This document shows positions 63,975 through 64,000 of a DNA stretch of 64,000 bases, piece by piece. The stretch covers positions 1,644,011-1,708,010 of the forward strand of contig NZ_KB910516.1 of the NCBI RefSeq assembly GCF_000372825.1. The letters run 5' to 3'. This DNA comes from Methylobacterium sp. 77. GTDB lineage: Bacteria > Pseudomonadota > Alphaproteobacteria > Rhizobiales > Beijerinckiaceae. The position numbers and the translations under genes were made by a program. Position 1 is the first letter of the stretch. Each line of letters begins with the position of its first letter. Under the pieces are notes generated by a model that was not told the DNA's origin, ran no database searches, and saw nothing but the letters and a program-made list of their open reading frames with translations.

Positions 63975-64000
63975 GCACGACCTCGTCACCGGCGCCGGTG
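63971..64000 (+). CDS. Probable CcmG/DsbE thiol-disulfide protein, N-terminal start only
   Basis: A GTG overlapping the ccmD stop opens a frame (MSTTSSPAPV) running off the window. In this operon order the next gene is normally ccmG (DsbE). Only 10 codons are visible, so identity is from position. Confidence 0.5.
   Translation, partial: MSTTSSPAPV

Overview
The window reads as a high-GC alphaproteobacterial chromosome, most likely Methylobacterium or a close relative (Hyphomicrobiales). This rests on the strong G/C bias at third codon positions, a rhizobial-type very-long-chain fatty acid (VLCFA) lipid A cluster, an Exo-like polysaccharide cluster with a type I exporter and GH16 glycanases, and a ccmABCD cytochrome c maturation operon. 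The assignment is inferred from gene content; no rRNA is present. The only RNA gene found is tRNA-Gly(GCC).

Layout. 1-869: 3' part of potF. 870-about 3590: an AT-rich island carrying a two-gene CBASS anti-phage system (CD-NTase plus S-4TM membrane effector), followed by a GC-rich stretch without credible genes and a dispersed repeat. 4236-12536: housekeeping and accessory genes, namely DUF3597, a SsuABC/TauABC-like ABC transporter, a secreted RTX serralysin-like protease, small proteins and adenine deaminase. 12908-24793: a minus-strand accessory block whose core (13510-23419) looks like a small-molecule or conjugate biosynthetic cluster: AsnB-type amidotransferase, carrier protein, adenylating ligase, NadE-like enzyme, thioesterase with a Cys nucleophile motif, GNAT-like protein, HemK-like methyltransferase and a zinc-ribbon SAM methyltransferase, with an AraC regulator upstream. 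25335-40351: an exopolysaccharide locus with a type I secretion ABC/HlyD pair, an RTX-tagged GH16 glycanase, ExoY-like initiating transferase, glycosyltransferases, chain-length protein, flippase, OPX-type export protein, polymerase and a second GH16 enzyme. It is flanked by a LuxR-type regulator with a degenerate receiver and a Crp/Fnr regulator.

43004-48746: tRNA-Gly, Nudix hydrolase, FAH-family hydrolase, FAD-linked oxidase, DUF2218, M29 aminopeptidase and DUF1223. 48751-55760: the VLCFA/lipid A cluster (lpxXL, adh2XL, SH3-type protein, SDR reductase, fabF1, fabF2, fabZ, acpXL). 56082-60501: AI-2E family transporter, a small secreted protein and aconitase. 60862-64000: ccmA, ccmB, then a SOUL heme-binding gene and an AraC remnant on the other strand, then ccmC, ccmD and the first codons of what is probably ccmG.

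How the parts fit. The type I secretion pair probably exports the adjacent RTX glycanase, and possibly the serralysin-like protease. The Wzx/Wzy-type genes assemble a lipid-linked polysaccharide that the two GH16 enzymes could trim. The VLCFA operon makes the long acyl chain placed on lipid A. The 13.5-23.4 kb cluster is the part I cannot match to a described product, and it is the best candidate for an undescribed system. All functions are read from motifs and neighbourhood only; no database search was run.
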